Shown one piece after another: positions 16,206 to 24,138 of a DNA stretch of 64,000 nucleotides (positions are counted from its first letter, which is position 1; every line of letters starts with the position of its first letter). Origin of the DNA: DATCLS01 sp036563805 (lineage in GTDB: Bacteria > Actinomycetota > Acidimicrobiia > Acidimicrobiales > VFJN01). The notes beneath the pieces were generated by a model, which saw only the letters and a program-made list of their open reading frames with translations, was not told the DNA's origin and did no database searches. The stretch lies in NCBI GenBank assembly GCA_036563805.1, contig DATCLS010000038.1:50508-114507 (forward strand), written 5' to 3'. Made by a program: the position numbers and the translations under genes.

Positions 16206-17068
16206 GATCCTCCCGTCGGGGGTTCGGGCGCCGCCGGGGACCGGCGCGGCGCCGCCTGGTCGGGCGCCGCCGGGGCGAGCGGCGTCGGGGCGCCGGCGTC
16301 GCCGTGCAGGTCGACGCCCAGCTCGCGCAGGAGCAGGCGGCGGTGCTCGACGAAGCCGGGGTCGGTGCGGTCGCGGGGGTGCGGGGCGTCGATGCGCACG
16401 TCGACGGCGAAGCGGCCCCCGCGCAGGACCACGATGCGGTCGGCCAGGGCGATGGCCTCGTCGACCTCGTGGGTCACGAGCAGCACCGCCGGCTGGTGGA
16501 GCAGGAACAGCTCGCCCACCAGGTCCTGCATCTGGATACGGGTGAGGGCGTCCAGGGCGGCGAACGGCTCGTCGAGCAGCAGCAGCTCGGGCTCGCGCAC
16601 GAGCGCCCGGGCCAGCGCCACCCGCTGGGCCTCGCCGCCCGACAGCGTGGCCGGCCAGGCTCGGGCGTGGTCGGTGAGGCCCACCTCCTCGAGCGCCCGG
16701 ATGCCGGCCGCCTTGACCGCCGCCCGGTTGGGCTGGCCGATGGTCACGTTGGCCAGCGCCCGCAGCGAGGGGACGAGGCGGGGCTCCTGGTAGACGGTGG
16801 TGCGGACCCGGGGCACGAGCACCTCGCCCCCGTCGGCGCGCTCCAGGCCGGTGAGGATGCGCAGCAGGGTCGTCTTGCCGACGCCGCTCGGCCCCAGCAG
16901 GGCCACGAACTCGCCCCGCCGGATGTCGAGGTCGATGCCGTCGAGCACGGCCCTGTCGCCGAAGCGCTTGGTCACGTTGCGGAGCGAGACGGCGAGGCGC
17001 CCGGAGCGGCCGCGCTCGGCCGCCGGGCTCGGGGCCGCGGCCGGGCTCGTGGCGGTCGGGGCGCTCAT
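16202..17068 (-). CDS. ssuB: ABC importer ATPase, SsuB/TauB type
   Basis: A 288-residue ATPase of the nitrate/sulfonate/taurine importer group. Walker A is GPSGVGKTT, the Q-loop lies in TTVYQEPRLVPSLRALANV, the signature is LSGGEAQRVALARAL, Walker B is LLLLDEPFAALD and the H-switch is VTHEVDEA. The last ~30 residues are a Pro/Ala tail. It overlaps the permease gene upstream and the desulfinase gene downstream by 4 nt each, so transporter and desulfinase are made from one message. It energises uptake of a sulfonate-like compound. Confidence 0.9.
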   Translation of the reverse strand: MSAPTATSPAAAPSPAAERGRSGRLAVSLRNVTKRFGDRAVLDGIDLDIRRGEFVALLGPSGVGKTTLLRILTGLERADGGEVLVPRVRTTVYQEPRLVPSLRALANVTIGQPNRAAVKAAGIRALEEVGLTDHARAWPATLSGGEAQRVALARALVREPELLLLDEPFAALDALTRIQMQDLVGELFLLHQPAVLLVTHEVDEAIALADRIVVLRGGRFAVDVRIDAPHPRDRTDPGFVEHRRLLLRELGVDLHGDAGAPTPLAPAAPDQAAPRRSPAAPEPPTGGS

Positions 17069-18075
17069 CCGCGCACCGCCGTGTAGCGCCGCCACGGCAT
17101 CGAGTAGCGCTCGGCCAGACGGATGACGACGTCGAAGGCGAGGCCGACCCCGGCATAGAGCACGACGCACAGAACCGTGTAGTCGGTGCGGGCGTACTGG
17201 CGGGCCAGCAGCACGAGGTAGCCGATGCCCTCCTCGGTGCCGACGCCCTCGGCGGAGATGAGGGCGGTCATGCTGAGCACCAGGCAGATGCGCAGGCCCA
17301 TGAGCACGCTGGGCAGCGCCGAGGGCAGGACCACACGCCGCACCAGCGCGCCCCCGCGCAGCCCGAAGCCGCGGGCGGCCTCGACGACCTTGCGGTCGAC
17401 GTTGCGGACTCCCAGGTACGTGTAGGTGTACATGGGGACCGCGCTGCTGCTGGCGATCAGCACGACCTTGAACGTCTCGTCCACCCCGAACCAGGCCAGG
17501 TAGAGCGGCACGAGCGCCAGGAACGGGATGGCCCGGACCGCCTGCATGGTCGGGTCGACCAGGTCCTCGCCGACCGACGACAGGCCGGACGCCACGCCGA
17601 GCAGGAGCCCGACACCGACGCCGATGACCAGGCCGCTGGCGGCCCGCCGGAAGGAGGCGGCCACGTAGGTGGTGAGGTCGCCGGCCCGCCACAGCTCGAC
17701 GAAGGCGTCCCACACGTCGGCCGGGCGGGAGAGGATGTGGTCGGGGATCCAGCCCTGGCCCGAGCCGATCCACCAGGTCACGACGAGGGCGACCGGCACG
17801 CTGGCCCGCAGGGCGGCGACCAGCCACCGGGGCCGCCCGCGCTGGCCGAGGAACTCGGGCGTCACCAGCGCGGCGCGCTCCTCGGCGAGGGCCGCCGTCT
17901 CGGCCTGGTCGTTGGGCGTCGTCCTGTCGGGCCGGACGGCGGGCGTCGAGCCGTCGGCCGGGGACCCGGCGGGACCGGTGGGCTCAGCCGCCTCGGCCGG
18001 GTCGGCGCCCGGCCGGCCCGGCCGAGGCGGGGCCTCCAGGTCGAGAGGACGGGCGGACGGCGGGGTGTGGAGCAC
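17065..18075 (-). CDS. ssuC: ABC importer permease, SsuC/TauC type
   Basis: A 336-residue permease with a ~75-residue cytoplasmic Pro/Asp-rich N-terminus not usual for the family, then about six membrane helices. The EAA loop that contacts the ATPase reads VEAARGFGLRGGALVRRVVLPSALPSVLMGLR. IPFLALVPLYLAWFGVDETFKV is the characteristic sulfonate/nitrate permease block. It ends in ATGA overlap with the ATPase and begins 1 nt after the binding protein stop. Confidence 0.9.
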   Translation of the reverse strand: MLHTPPSARPLDLEAPPRPGRPGADPAEAAEPTGPAGSPADGSTPAVRPDRTTPNDQAETAALAEERAALVTPEFLGQRGRPRWLVAALRASVPVALVVTWWIGSGQGWIPDHILSRPADVWDAFVELWRAGDLTTYVAASFRRAASGLVIGVGVGLLLGVASGLSSVGEDLVDPTMQAVRAIPFLALVPLYLAWFGVDETFKVVLIASSSAVPMYTYTYLGVRNVDRKVVEAARGFGLRGGALVRRVVLPSALPSVLMGLRICLVLSMTALISAEGVGTEEGIGYLVLLARQYARTDYTVLCVVLYAGVGLAFDVVIRLAERYSMPWRRYTAVRG

Positions 18076-18076
18076 G

Positions 18077-19120
18077 TCAGGACCCCCGGTTCGCGGTCAC
18101 GTCGACCACGACGTCGTCCAGGTCGATCGACTCCTCGACGACGCCGTTGTCGATGAACAGCTGCAGCACCCGGCCGATCCGCTCCCGGTCTTCCTCGTCC
18201 GGGACGTGCGGGATCGGCGCGGTGCGGTTCTCCTCGACGGCCGCCTCGTAGGTGGCACCCTCGTAGGCCTCCGGCCCGCTGTCGGTGAAGACGTTGACGA
18301 AGTCCTCGGGGCTCTCGTGGGCCAGCTCGGTGAGCTCGGCGTAGACCTCGACGAACGCCTCGTAGGCCTCAGGGTGGGCCTCCAGCGCCTCGCCGCTCGC
18401 CCCCACGATGCCGACGTCGTCGTAGCTCTCGTAGTCGGCGTCGGTCACGACCGGCACCCCGCCGCCGGCGACGGCGGTGACGAAGAACGGGCCGAACGTG
18501 GCCCAGGCGTCGATCTCGCCGGACTCGAAGGCGGCGGCCGCGTCCGGGGCCTGGATCGGCACCCGCTCCACCGCGTCGGGGTCGAGCCCCGCCTCGGTCA
18601 GCGCCTGCAGGAGCAGCCACTCCCCGTGGGCCTTGGGGTTGACGGCGACCCGGGCGCCCTCGAGGTCCTCGACCGAGGTGATGCCGCTCCCGGGCGTGGC
18701 CACGATGCCGTCGTTGCCCGAGGGCACGGGGTCGCTGATGGCGAAGATGCGGAAGTCGAGCCCGTTGCTGACGGCGCCGACGATCGGGCTGACGGCCGCC
18801 TGGTGGGTGTTGATCTCGCCGGCCTGCAGCAGATCGAAGTTGGCGCTGAACGAGCCCGCGGCCGGCACCCACTCGATGGCGGCACCGACCTCGGCCAGCG
18901 CTTCCTCGAAGCTGCCGTGGCGCTTGCCGTGGGCCACGATCCCGTGGTTGCCGGGGTCGGCGAAGCGGATCACGAACTCCTCACCGGCGCCACCGGAGCC
19001 GGAACCCGCGGCCCCGGCGGCGCCGGAGGAGTCGCCGCCGCAGGCCGCGAGCGTTCCCGCCACCGTCAGCGGGAGCAGCAGCGCGGCGAGCACGCGGGAG
19101 ATTCGTCGGAGCGAGGGCAT
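18077..19120 (-). CDS. ssuA: Sulfonate/nitrate/taurine-type binding lipoprotein
   Basis: A 347-residue substrate-binding protein with a lipoprotein signal (positive RRISRV, hydrophobic core, lipobox LAAC at residues ~23-26) and a Gly/Ser linker, so it is anchored outside the membrane. The mature part follows SsuA/NrtA proteins: FEEALAEVGAAIEWVPAAGSFSANFDLLQAGEINTHQAAVSP, then the domain-swap motif ITSVEDLEGARVAVNPKAHGEWLLLQAL. The ligand is not predictable, but operon context points to an organosulfur compound. Confidence 0.88.
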   Translation of the reverse strand: MPSLRRISRVLAALLLPLTVAGTLAACGGDSSGAAGAAGSGSGGAGEEFVIRFADPGNHGIVAHGKRHGSFEEALAEVGAAIEWVPAAGSFSANFDLLQAGEINTHQAAVSPIVGAVSNGLDFRIFAISDPVPSGNDGIVATPGSGITSVEDLEGARVAVNPKAHGEWLLLQALTEAGLDPDAVERVPIQAPDAAAAFESGEIDAWATFGPFFVTAVAGGGVPVVTDADYESYDDVGIVGASGEALEAHPEAYEAFVEVYAELTELAHESPEDFVNVFTDSGPEAYEGATYEAAVEENRTAPIPHVPDEEDRERIGRVLQLFIDNGVVEESIDLDDVVVDVTANRGS

Positions 19121-19177
19121 GGGTGGTCGATGTCCTTCGTACGGGCCGAGGGATCGGCGGTCGGCGGGGTCGGCGGG

Positions 19178-19879
19178 TCAGCGGGCCGGGTCGTCGGCGG
19201 CGACGCCGAGCGTCTCGGCCAGCGCCGTGGCGCGGGCGGCCTGCTCCAGCACCTGGATGAACGCGACGGTCTCGGCCAGGCCGTCGCGGCCCCACACCGT
19301 CCCGCCGCCGTTGGCCTCGACGATCGCCCGAATCCGGCGGTCGCGGTCGATCTGCTCGAGGATGAAGTCGACCTCGGCCTGGCGCCGGTCGATGTACACC
19401 GGGATCTCGGGGACGTCCGTGACCCGGCGCAGGCCCCCGTGCGTCACCGGCAGCGCCCGGTGCACCTGGGCCCAGGCCCCGAGGTACGGCGTGTGGACGT
19501 GCACGACGGTCGTGATGTCCGCGTGCCGCTCGAAGGCGGCCGCGAACCGACGGGCGCCGCGGGCGGCGGCCGGGTCGCCAAGGTACGGCGTGCCGTCGAA
19601 CCCGAACACGTCGGCGCGCACCTGCGGCGTGCGGGTCCGCCACGGGTTGGGGTGGACGACGCCGACCACCTTGTCGTGGCCCGGGACCCGCTCGTTGATC
19701 TGCACCGTGGCGCTGGGCGACAGCACCCCCGTGTCGCGGAGCGCCCTGAACGCCTCGGCGGCGACCCGGGCCGTCTCGGCGGCGAAGGCCTGGAGGTCGG
19801 CGGGGGGGACGGTCTCGACGGCCGTCCCGGCCGTCTCGGCCGTCTTGGCGGTCGTCTCGGCGGTCTCGACTGCGGTCAT
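19178..19879 (-). CDS. Class II aldolase/adducin-like protein, incomplete zinc site
   Basis: A 233-residue paralog of the protein at 12033. It keeps the H-x-H pair of class II aldolases (H127-V-H129 in TTVVHVHTPYLGAW), but the third ligand motif NHG is N190-G-G in VEANGGGTVWG. So at most a partial metal site remains and classical aldol cleavage is doubtful. ATG 19879 follows GGGAG by 5-6 nt. It sits 16 nt after the SsuD-like gene in the operon. The repeated association of this fold with SsuD-like LLM genes suggests a real functional link. Confidence 0.75.
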   Translation of the reverse strand: MTAVETAETTAKTAETAGTAVETVPPADLQAFAAETARVAAEAFRALRDTGVLSPSATVQINERVPGHDKVVGVVHPNPWRTRTPQVRADVFGFDGTPYLGDPAAARGARRFAAAFERHADITTVVHVHTPYLGAWAQVHRALPVTHGGLRRVTDVPEIPVYIDRRQAEVDFILEQIDRDRRIRAIVEANGGGTVWGRDGLAETVAFIQVLEQAARATALAETLGVAADDPAR

Positions 19880-19895
19880 GGACACTCCCGGGTCG

Positions 19896-21161
19896 TCAGG
19901 TGGGTGCGAGCGAGGCGGACGGGACACGGGCGCGGCCCCGGATCAGCGGCAGGACCTCCTCGCCGACCCGGTAGGCCTCCTCGAGGTGGGGGACGCCGGC
20001 CAGGATGAAGGCGTCGACGCCCAGAGCGATCAGCTCGTCGAGGCGCTCGGCCACCGCGGCGTAGTCGCCGACGAGCCCGATGGCCGGGCCCGGCCGCAGC
20101 AGGTGGAAGCCGGCCCAGACGTTCGGCGCCACCAACAGGTCCTCGGCCCGGCGGGGCGCCTCGGGCCGGAAGGCACGCTGGCGGGAGGCGCCCACCGAGT
20201 CGCCGGTGCGGGCGGCGCGGGCCCAGCGCCGGTCGGCCGTCGGATCGGCGGCGTCGAACCCGCGGCGGGCCTCCGCCCACGCCTCGTCGTGGCGGGGCCG
20301 GGCCAGCACGTCCAGCCGGACCGCGAAGCGAGGCCGGCGGCCGATGGCCTCCGCCCGGGCCCGAACCCGGTCGAACTTCTCGCGCAGGGCGTCGAACGGC
20401 TCGAGCCAGGACAGGTAGTAGTCGGCGTGCCGGCCGGCGGCCTCGATGGCGGCGTCGGACGAGCCCGACAGGTAGATCTCGGGGAACGGCTCGCCCCGCA
20501 GTGGCGCCGCCAGGCCGCCGCCCCGCACCCGGTAGTGGCGGCCGTCGAGGTCGAACGGTCCGCCGTCCCACACGCCCCGGAGCGTCGCCAGGAACTCCTG
20601 GGTGCGGGCATAGCGCTCGTCGTGAGGCACGGGGTCACCCCACCAGGCCTGGTCAGGCCCGCCGCCGCCGGTGATCACGTTGAAGACGAGCCGGCCGCGC
20701 GACAGGCGCTGGAGGCTGGAGGACAGGTGCGCCGTGTGCACCGGGTTCAGGAAGCCGGGCTGGAAGGCGACCATGAACCGGAACGTGGTGGTCCGGTCGG
20801 CCAGCGCGGCGGTGATCACCCACGGGTCGTCGGTCATGGGGAACGACGGGATCAGGCCGCCGACGAACCCCGAGATCTCCGCGGCCCGGGCGATGTCGCC
20901 CAGGTGATCGACGTAGCTGACCCCGTCGGGGGCGCCGTGGCGCAGACCGGGGGCCAGGCTGGCGGCCGTGGTGGGCGTCCAGTCGCCCCGCACGAGCGCG
21001 GCGTCCCGCGGCGAGGTGGGGTCGCCGTGGCTCGGGAGCCGCCAGTAGACGTCGATGGTGGCGGCCTCGTCCCGCGTGGGCGCCGCGGCGGCGGAGGTCG
21101 GCCCGGTGGGCGGGCGCCCCGGGGCGGGCGACGTCGGGTCAGGCGTCGGGTCAAGCGACAT
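19896..21161 (-). CDS. SsuD-like alkanesulfonate monooxygenase
   Basis: A 421-residue paralog of the enzyme at 12827 with ~35 extra disordered residues at the N-terminus. Blocks match closely: IDVYWRLPSHGD, SYVDHLGDIARAAEISGFVGGLIPSFPMTDDPW, RFMVAFQPGFLNPVHTAHL, LSRGRLVFNVITGGGGPDQAWWGDPVPHDERYARTQEFL and PEIYLSGSSDAAIEAAGRHADYYLSWLEP. FMNH2-dependent desulfonation with release of sulfite is the family reaction. The ATG lies 11 nt inside the end of the upstream LLM gene, so the two are coupled. The C-terminal VPHLEEAYRVGEEVLPLIRG is shared with the other SsuD-like protein. Confidence 0.88.
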   Translation of the reverse strand: MSLDPTPDPTSPAPGRPPTGPTSAAAAPTRDEAATIDVYWRLPSHGDPTSPRDAALVRGDWTPTTAASLAPGLRHGAPDGVSYVDHLGDIARAAEISGFVGGLIPSFPMTDDPWVITAALADRTTTFRFMVAFQPGFLNPVHTAHLSSSLQRLSRGRLVFNVITGGGGPDQAWWGDPVPHDERYARTQEFLATLRGVWDGGPFDLDGRHYRVRGGGLAAPLRGEPFPEIYLSGSSDAAIEAAGRHADYYLSWLEPFDALREKFDRVRARAEAIGRRPRFAVRLDVLARPRHDEAWAEARRGFDAADPTADRRWARAARTGDSVGASRQRAFRPEAPRRAEDLLVAPNVWAGFHLLRPGPAIGLVGDYAAVAERLDELIALGVDAFILAGVPHLEEAYRVGEEVLPLIRGRARVPSASLAPT

Positions 21162-22278
21162 GGCGGGCCACCTCGTCCTCCAGCCACGGCCGCACGAAAT
21201 GGCCGAAGCGGTAGAGCTCCTCGACGACCGGGTCCAGTCGCAGCACCACGGCGGCGGCACCGGCCCGGCGCAGCTCGACCAGGCGGGCCGCCACCTCGCG
21301 GTAGCTGCCGACCAGGACGCCCGGGGCGCCGGGGTCGCCGCCGGCCCCGTTGGCGCTGACGCCGTTGCGCCGGGCACGGGCGTCCGCGGCGCCGGCGGCG
21401 GCGTTCGTCTGGCCGGCGGCGCCCGCGCCGTTGGCGATGTCCGAGCCGGGGGCGGCACCCGCGCCGGGGGCGGCGTCCGCCCCGCCGGCCGCGGCGACGG
21501 CCTCGTCCCGGTCCTCGCGGGCCACGACGGCGAGCTCGAGCGCCAGGTCGGCCCGCCGGCCGGCGGCCGCCGCCCGCTCCCGGAGGCGCCGGGCCAGGTC
21601 GGCCACCTCGTCGCCGGACCGCAGGCCCGGTGCCACCAGCCGGTCGCCGACGGCGGCCGCCAGCTCGACGGCCCGCTCAGAGGCGCCGGCCACCGCCACG
21701 GCGGGGAACGGCCGGCCGGACAGCGGCGGGGCGAAGCCCCCGCCCTCCACCGTGAAGAACCGGCCCCGGTGGTCGAGCGGCGAGGTGGAGAACACGGCCC
21801 GGGCGACCCGGAGGAACTCGAGGTCGCGCTCGTGCCGGTCGGCGCCCTCGAGGTGGTCGCCGTAGGCCGGTCCGGCGCCCGGGCCGTCGGCGTCGATCCA
21901 CCAGCCGAGGCGGTCGCCCGACCAGCGCTGGAACGTGACCGCCAGCTTGGCCACGTACACCGGGGTGGCCAGCGAGGTGGGCACGCCGGCCGTCACCTGC
22001 AGCCGGCTCGTGACGCCGGCCAGCGAGGCGGCGGCCACCAGCGGCTCCTCCCCCGCCGGGTCGAACGGCAGCACGACGCCGTCGAAGCCGCTCACCTCGG
22101 CGGCCCGGGCGCCGTGGGACAGGAGGTCGAACGAGCGGTAGCGGCCGGGCCGGTCGTCGGTCACGGCCGGCGGTGATCCGCCCGCGGCCGCCCGCTCTGC
22201 CGGGGCTCCCGCGCCGGGGCCGCAGACCGCGCGCCAGGGGCGGGTGCCGAGTCGCACGTGGAGGAAGCCAGTCCGCAC
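21151..22278 (-). CDS. LLM oxidoreductase, first gene of the sulfur operon
   Basis: A 375-residue luciferase-like protein related to the one at 13996: RYRSFDLLSHGARAAEVSGFDGVVLPFDPAGEEPLV, LATPVYVAKLAVTFQRWSGDRLGWWIDADG and RFFTVEGGGFAPPLSGRPFPAVAVAGASERAVELAAAVGDRLV. An unusual Ala/Gly/Asn-rich insert of ~60 residues (around residues 270-325) is absent from the paralog. GTG 22278 is chosen because a promoter (-35 TTGGCC, -10 TACGGT) ends exactly 7 nt before it; there is no ribosome site, so it is probably leaderless. It leads the ten-gene operon. Confidence 0.78.
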   Translation of the reverse strand: MRTGFLHVRLGTRPWRAVCGPGAGAPAERAAAGGSPPAVTDDRPGRYRSFDLLSHGARAAEVSGFDGVVLPFDPAGEEPLVAAASLAGVTSRLQVTAGVPTSLATPVYVAKLAVTFQRWSGDRLGWWIDADGPGAGPAYGDHLEGADRHERDLEFLRVARAVFSTSPLDHRGRFFTVEGGGFAPPLSGRPFPAVAVAGASERAVELAAAVGDRLVAPGLRSGDEVADLARRLRERAAAAGRRADLALELAVVAREDRDEAVAAAGGADAAPGAGAAPGSDIANGAGAAGQTNAAAGAADARARRNGVSANGAGGDPGAPGVLVGSYREVAARLVELRRAGAAAVVLRLDPVVEELYRFGHFVRPWLEDEVARHVA

Positions 22279-22285
22279 GTCGACG

Positions 22286-22335
22286 ACCGTAACATGACAA
22301 TTCAGATTGGCCAAGTCGTATTTTCCGATTATCGT
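22286..22335. promoter_or_regulatory. Mirror-image divergent promoters sharing one -35 palindrome
   Basis: The palindrome TTGGCCAA (22307-22314) supplies a -35 TTGGCC to both strands. Plus strand: 17-nt spacer, -10 TATCGT (22330-22335), 7 nt, GTG 22343. Minus strand: 17-nt spacer, -10 TACGGT (22291-22286), 7 nt, GTG 22278. Both transcripts would be leaderless. Polymerase could not occupy both at once, so the sulfur operon and the ABC exporter should be mutually exclusive or co-repressed. Confidence 0.65.
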
Positions 22336-22342
22336 GAAATGC

Positions 22343-23305
22343 GTGCCCAGCCAGCTGGATCCACTCGTCGAGGCCCGGGGGCTGCGCAAGGCCTACGGGT
22401 CGTTCGAAGCCGTGCGGGGCATCGACTTCACGATCGGCCGGGGCGAGGCGTTCGGCCTGCTCGGGCCGAACGGCGCCGGCAAGAGCTCGACCATGCGGAT
22501 GCTGGCCGCCACCTCGGCGTCGTCGGGAGGCGAGCTGCGGATCCTCGGCCTCGACCCGGCCCGCCACGGCTCGGAGATCCGGGCCCGGCTCGGCGTCGTC
22601 CCCCAGGACGACACGCTCGACGGCGAGCTGACCGTCCGCGAGAACCTGCTCGTCTACGGTCGCTACTTCGGGCTCCCCCGCCGCGCCATCCGCGAGCGGA
22701 CCGCCGAGCTGCTCGAGTTCGCCCAGCTCACGGCCCGGGCCGACGATCGGGTCGACCAGCTGTCCGGCGGCATGCGGCGGCGGCTGACCATCGCCCGGGC
22801 GCTCATCAACCGGCCCGACATCGTGCTGCTCGACGAGCCGACCACCGGGCTCGACCCCCAGGCCCGCCACGTCCTGTGGGACCGGATGTACGAGCTGCGC
22901 CGCGACGGCGTCACGCTCGTGATCACCACCCACTACATGGACGAGGCCGAGCAGCTGTGCGACCGGCTCGTCATCATCGACAGGGGCCTGATCGTGGCCC
23001 AGGGCCCGCCGCGGGCCCTGATCGCCGCGCACGCCAGCCGCGAGGTCATCGAGGTCCGGCACGACGGCGACCGGGTCGTGCGCAAGGCGCTCGACCGCCT
23101 GGCGGAGGGCGCGCCCGGCGACGGCGTGCCGCCACCGGCGCGGGTCGAGGCCCTCCCCGACAGGGCGCTCGTCTACACCGACGCCGGCGACGAGACCGCC
23201 GACCACCTGTACGCCCAGGGCGTCCCGCCCCACCACCTCTACGTCCGGCGCAGCACGCTGGAGGACGTCTTCCTCCTGCTGTCCGGGCGCAGCCTCATCG
23301 AGTGA
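22343..23305 (+). CDS. ABC exporter ATPase, DrrA/NodI type
   Basis: A 320-residue ATPase of the drug-resistance and ABC-2 group. Walker A is GPNGAGKSS, the signature is LSGGMRRRLTIARALI, Walker B is IVLLDEPTTGLD and the H-switch is ITTHYMDEAEQLCD. The C-terminal ~90 residues form the DrrA-type regulatory tail ending YVRRSTLEDVFLLLSGRSLIE. GTG 22343 is chosen from the -10 spacing; GTG 22334 is an alternative. Two permease genes follow at once, giving a complete heteromeric exporter. Confidence 0.9.
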   Translation: MPSQLDPLVEARGLRKAYGSFEAVRGIDFTIGRGEAFGLLGPNGAGKSSTMRMLAATSASSGGELRILGLDPARHGSEIRARLGVVPQDDTLDGELTVRENLLVYGRYFGLPRRAIRERTAELLEFAQLTARADDRVDQLSGGMRRRLTIARALINRPDIVLLDEPTTGLDPQARHVLWDRMYELRRDGVTLVITTHYMDEAEQLCDRLVIIDRGLIVAQGPPRALIAAHASREVIEVRHDGDRVVRKALDRLAEGAPGDGVPPPARVEALPDRALVYTDAGDETADHLYAQGVPPHHLYVRRSTLEDVFLLLSGRSLIE

Positions 23306-23318
23306 GGGGCGGACGCGA

Positions 23319-24128
23319 GTGACCGGTCGAGCGGACGACCGCGTGCTGACCCTCGGCCGCGCCCTGCGGGGCACGACCTACTGGTTCACGTCCTACCGGC
23401 GCTCGTGGCGGCGGTCGCTGGTGCCGAGCGTCATCGGGCCGGTCCTCGACCTCATCGTCATGGGCAAGGTGCTCGGCTCGCTCGTCGCCGACCGGCCCGG
23501 GGCCGTGGAGCGGCTGGGCGGCGTCGATTACCTGAGCTTCGTCGGGCCGGCCGTCGTGGCCGTCACCGCGCTGGTCACCGCCAGCACCGAGGGCACCAGC
23601 CCCGTGTACCACGCCATGACCAGCACCAGGACCTACGCGGCGATGCGGGCGACGCCGCTCACCGTCCCCGAGATCGTGGTCGGCCACCTGGTCTGGATGG
23701 CCGTGCGGGTGGCGGTGGCCGCCGCGCTCGTGGCGGCGTTCCTGGCCGTCCTGGGCGGGACCCACTCGTGGCAGGCGGTGCTGCTCGTCCCGGCCAACGT
23801 CGCCACCGGCATGGCCGTGGCCTGCGGGGTCGCCGCCTTCGCCGCCCGCCAGCGGACCTCCGGCATCCTGCTGGCCTGGCAGCGCTTCGGCGTCGTGCCG
23901 ATGATGCTGTTCGCCGGCGTGTACTTCCCGGTGTCCGTGCTCCCCGGGGCGGTGCAGGCCGTGGCCAAGCTCACCCCGCTGTGGCACGGCATCGAGCTGA
24001 GCCGGGCCCTGGCCGCCGGCACCGCCACCGTGGACGGCGCGCTCCCCCACCTCGCCTACTTGGCGGCGCTGGCGGTGGCGGGCACGGTCGTCACCGTCCG
24101 GACGTTCCTCGACCGGCTGGCCGACTGA
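23319..24128 (+). CDS. ABC-2 type permease
   Basis: A 269-residue membrane protein with about six helices. The ABC-2 pattern is clear: a long N-terminal soluble part, GPAVVAVTALVTASTEGTSPVYHAMTSTRTYAAMRATPLTVPEIVVGHLVW, and the late FAGVYFPVSVLPGAVQAVAKLTPLWHGIELSRALA motif near residue 205-240. It pairs with the next gene as a heterodimeric channel for the upstream ATPase. GTG 23319 follows a weak GAGGGG site. The substrate may be a lipid, polyketide or toxic compound. Confidence 0.88.
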   Translation: MTGRADDRVLTLGRALRGTTYWFTSYRRSWRRSLVPSVIGPVLDLIVMGKVLGSLVADRPGAVERLGGVDYLSFVGPAVVAVTALVTASTEGTSPVYHAMTSTRTYAAMRATPLTVPEIVVGHLVWMAVRVAVAAALVAAFLAVLGGTHSWQAVLLVPANVATGMAVACGVAAFAARQRTSGILLAWQRFGVVPMMLFAGVYFPVSVLPGAVQAVAKLTPLWHGIELSRALAAGTATVDGALPHLAYLAALAVAGTVVTVRTFLDRLAD

Positions 24129-24138
24129 TGGGCGTGAC

